Assembly: GCA_937996235.1 (NCBI GenBank)
Contig: CALKVK010000023.1
Span: 1 to 64,000, forward strand
Direction: 5' to 3'
Origin: an uncultured bacterium
Lineage (GTDB): Bacteria; Planctomycetota; JAJSAM01; JAJVHW01
Length of the DNA: 64,000 nucleotides
The notes below the pieces were generated by a model, which saw nothing but the letters and a program-made list of their open reading frames with translations, was not told where the DNA came from and searched no databases. The translations under genes and the position numbers were made by a program. Every line of letters begins with the position of its first letter. Position 1 is the first letter of the stretch. Below, in pieces: positions 61,639 to 64,000 of the stretch.

Positions 61639-62031
61639 TTACTTCAGCCGCTCGAGCTTGCCCTTGCGGCGGACGAGGTTCTTGTAGTCCCACTGCACGT
61701 CGCGCGACTCCGCGAGCCAGCGCGCGAGCCGCTTCGCGTCGATCTCGTCCACGGACGTGTAGCGCGCCTCGGCCGCCTTGAAGCTGCCCTCGGGCGCGAG
61801 GCCCGGCTCGCTGAACGACTGCCCGCTCCAGAAGAGCAGCCGCACGCAGCCCTTCAGCTTGCTGTAGCCGACGATCGGGTTGCCATCGAGGAACCAGACC
61901 GGGTGCGCGTGCCAGACCTTGTTCTCCGCGCCGGGAAGGGCGCGGGCGATCGCGCCCGCGAGCTTCACGCAGATCGCGCGGGCCGCGGGCTCGCGCGCCG
62001 CGTTGTACGCGTCGGTGTCGGGATGGATCAC
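61639..62031 (-). CDS. DUF1801-family protein, second copy
   Basis: A 130-residue protein of the same fold as its neighbour but clearly diverged: ALPGAENKVWHAHPVWFLDG, PIVGYSKLKGCVRLLFWSGQ, EARYTSVDEIDAKRLARWLA. It lacks the basic N-terminal tail. GTG 62031 is preceded by GAGGAGG, with the ATC CAT that follows giving no better start. The two genes lie 14 bp apart and form a small operon with the DUF218 gene. Confidence 0.85.
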   Translation of the reverse strand: MIHPDTDAYNAAREPAARAICVKLAGAIARALPGAENKVWHAHPVWFLDGNPIVGYSKLKGCVRLLFWSGQSFSEPGLAPEGSFKAAEARYTSVDEIDAKRLARWLAESRDVQWDYKNLVRRKGKLERLK

Positions 62032-62132
62032 GGCGCCCTCCTCGCTCCGCCCCGCGGCGACGGCTGCTCCGGCTCCCTTCCGCGCAGGGGACACGGCTGC
62101 CCAGCCCACCCTGACGGCAGCGCCCTCGCGGC

Positions 62133-64000
62133 TCAGTCCTTCTTGTACCGCAGGCCCGCCTTGGTGACCGTGCCGACGAGCGTCTCGCCCACCAGGATGC
62201 CGTCCTCGCCGTCGTTCGTGTCCACCGTGAAGGGCACGTTGTCCGCGGCGGTCGTCTCGCCGCCGGTGCCGACGCCCTTGCCGACGACGGAGAGCGTGCC
62301 CTTGCGCGGGTCGTACACCACCTTCGTGATGAACCCGGAGCCGCGCCGCGGACGCGTGTAGGTCTGCTTGCCCTTCTTCAGGACGAACGCGGCGGCGGGG
62401 ATCGTCTGCGCCGCGTTGCCGATCGAGATCGTGGTGTCCTCGGTGCCGAAGAGCGACGGGTCCGCGAGCACGAGGTCCGCCGTGACCTTGAACGACGCGC
62501 CCTTCTGCGGCTTCGCGGCCTTGAACTTGATCTGGAGCTTCTTGACGCTCAGATCGTCGCCGCGGGGCAGGCCGTCGATGACGTGGACGGCGTCGTCGCC
62601 GCCTGTGCCTGGACGGGCGTCGGCGCCGGCTCCCATCGCGAAGGCACGACCGTGCCCGACGAGCGCCGGGCGGGACGCCAGTCCGCCGGAGTTCAGCGGA
62701 CCGCCGAGCACGCCCATGGCGACGCTCTCGACGGTCGGCGACGTGGTGTCCACGCCGCTCACGACGGTGAACACGTCGTCGAGCCCGCCCGCCGCCATCC
62801 CGTCCGGGCCCCCGCTCAACAGCAGGAGCGCCGTGGACGAGAGCGCCAGCGGCTCGCTCGCGCCGCCGCGGTCGAGACCCGGCACATCGGCGTACACGAC
62901 GGTGACGGCGCCACCGACACCGGACACGATCGCGATCCGGTCGTCCGCGGAGTTGTCGACCGCGTCGGGTCCGTTGGTCACGACGGCGACGCGGTCCGCC
63001 GCGAGACGCAGCGGACGGCACGAGCGGTCCTCGTCCATGCCGCCGACCACGACCGGCGTGACCGTGTTCGCGCCGCCCAGGTCCGACACGAACGCGAGCG
63101 TGTCGTCCGCCGTGCCCTGGATGCCGTCGGCGCCGAACGTCGGAACCACGGCGAGGTCCGGGCCGAGGGCCGTCGGGCGCGTGGCGCCGCAGCAACTGAT
63201 GAACGGCAGCGTCGCGAAGCTCACGGCGTTGGACGTCCCGATCCCGTCGACGACGTAGATGCGATCGTCGGCCGTCGAGTAGCGCCCGTCGGGACCCTCC
63301 GACATCACGACGGCGCGCGTCGCGCTGAGACGCACGGGCCGCCCCGGCCGGTACTCGTGCAGGTTGGGGAGGGGGATCTCGGTGCGCGTGTTCGCACCGC
63401 CGACGTCGGTGAACAGGTAGAGGAGGTCGTCGGCGGTGCTGGGCGCCCCGTCGGGGCCGCTCGACGCGACGAGGAACGACGTGGGCGACAACGCCGTGGG
63501 CTGCGTGCGCCCGCCGACGTCGAGGAACGGCGCCGGGAGCGGAGTCGCCACGGGCGTCCCGCCCAGGTCCGTCAGGACGACGATCATGTCGTCGTCGGTG
63601 CCGGTCGAGTCGTCGGCTCCGAGGACCGGGACCACCGCGGTGTCGGGTGAGAGCCGGACCGGCACGTGCATGCCGCCCTGTTGGTTCTGCAGCGAGCCGA
63701 CGACGAGCCGCGAGACCGAGTTCGTGGACCCGATGCCGTCCACGAGCACGAGCTCCTCGTCCCCGGTACTCCAGACACCGTCGGCGCCGGAGGTCTGGTA
63801 GAGCGCCCGCGTGGCCGACAGCCGGGTCCAGCGCGCACCGGCGGTCGGCAGGCCGCCGACGACGATGTCCGTCGTGGTCGGAGTCGCGCCGACCCCGGTG
63901 ACGATCAGCAGCTTGTCGTCGGCCGTGCCCCGCTGCCCGTCGACGCCGCGCGTCCCGACGACGAACGTCATCGGCGTGAGCGGGAGCACCCCGCCGTTGT
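62133..64000 (-). CDS. Large repeat protein with TADD-type motifs, N-terminus beyond window
   Basis: At least 622 codons are open to the right edge, so the start is not visible. About nine repeats of some 55-65 residues each hold a loop like GADGXXGTADD followed by a beta strand (GQRGTADDKLLIV, GAPSTADDLLYLF, GRYSTADDRIYVV, GIQGTADDTLAFV, PGTGGDDAVHVI). They probably form beta-propeller blades, with the acidic loop able to bind Ca2+. The C-terminal 150 residues are a separate beta domain (KKLQIKFKAAKPQKGASFKV; VVYDPRKGTLSVVG). It is presumably secreted, though the signal is out of view. No known family was recognised. Confidence 0.75.
   Translation of the reverse strand, partial: NGGVLPLTPMTFVVGTRGVDGQRGTADDKLLIVTGVGATPTTTDIVVGGLPTAGARWTRLSATRALYQTSGADGVWSTGDEELVLVDGIGSTNSVSRLVVGSLQNQQGGMHVPVRLSPDTAVVPVLGADDSTGTDDDMIVVLTDLGGTPVATPLPAPFLDVGGRTQPTALSPTSFLVASSGPDGAPSTADDLLYLFTDVGGANTRTEIPLPNLHEYRPGRPVRLSATRAVVMSEGPDGRYSTADDRIYVVDGIGTSNAVSFATLPFISCCGATRPTALGPDLAVVPTFGADGIQGTADDTLAFVSDLGGANTVTPVVVGGMDEDRSCRPLRLAADRVAVVTNGPDAVDNSADDRIAIVSGVGGAVTVVYADVPGLDRGGASEPLALSSTALLLLSGGPDGMAAGGLDDVFTVVSGVDTTSPTVESVAMGVLGGPLNSGGLASRPALVGHGRAFAMGAGADARPGTGGDDAVHVIDGLPRGDDLSVKKLQIKFKAAKPQKGASFKVTADLVLADPSLFGTEDTTISIGNAAQTIPAAAFVLKKGKQTYTRPRRGSGFITKVVYDPRKGTLSVVGKGVGTGGETTAADNVPFTVDTNDGEDGILVGETLVGTVTKAGLRYKKD

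Overview
The window is about 73% GC, densely coded, and contains bacterial chromosome genes. It has many GTG starts and stop/start overlaps of the ATGA or GTGA type. Lipoboxes, OmpA-type and secretin-type domains and outer-membrane-style lipoproteins point to a diderm. CRTAC1/ASPIC-UnbV and multihaem proteins, NtrC/NtrY regulation, an ECF sigma factor with a large membrane anti-sigma protein, and a UGA-encoded selenoprotein fit Planctomycetota or a similar high-GC environmental phylum. The lineage is an inference and I hold it weakly. No phage, insertion sequence, CRISPR array, rRNA or tRNA gene was recognised.

Layout. 1-8.7 kb: C-terminally truncated Tex (-), ClC channel with CBS and TrkA_C domains, MobB-like GTPase, HEAT-repeat protein, thioredoxin-like protein, lipoprotein, small cytochrome c. 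8.8-15.3 kb (-): CRTAC1 lipoprotein coupled to a membrane pentahaem-TPR protein, then a binding-protein/metzincin-like fusion. 15.4-17.0 kb: MsrB, an unknown protein, a strong hairpin and a 146-bp direct repeat. 17.0-23.6 kb: complete SUF Fe-S operon (sufC, sufB, sufD, Rieske ferredoxin, sufS, sufU, sufT, Rrf2 regulator) with an inverted repeat upstream. 23.6-28.3 kb (-): SRPBCC protein, AI-2E-type permease, and a radical SAM / Gfo-Idh / Nudix operon. 28.6-37.7 kb: orphan histidine kinase, secretin-N-like lipoprotein, kinase-fold protein coupled to an M50 protease, glycine-zipper lipoprotein, ABC export pair with a TPR-like protein, CYTH enzyme and GT-C-like membrane protein. 37.8-48.6 kb: anti-sigma/ECF pair, divergent from an NtrC - TPR lipoprotein - DUF4783-like - NtrY operon that runs into a selenocysteine-containing deiodinase-like lipoprotein. 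48.6-52.2 kb: beta-propeller protein, ROK sugar kinase, secreted DUF6252-like protein. 52.4-60.1 kb: seven-gene module of NitT/TauT-type permease and ATPase, membrane coiled-coil protein, AAA+ ATPase, helical protein, PspA and a binding protein fused to OmpA. 60.1-64.0 kb (-): YdcF-like protein, two DUF1801 proteins, and a large protein with TADD-type repeats that runs off the right edge.

The most notable finding is at 47949-48611. An in-frame UGA occupies the catalytic selenocysteine position of an iodothyronine-deiodinase-like lipoprotein and is followed by a bacterial-type SECIS hairpin. Also notable are a recurrent TANNNT element exactly 6 nt before eight or nine start codons that lack a ribosome binding site, suggesting leaderless mRNAs, the PspA/AAA/NitT module, and several unusual domain fusions.
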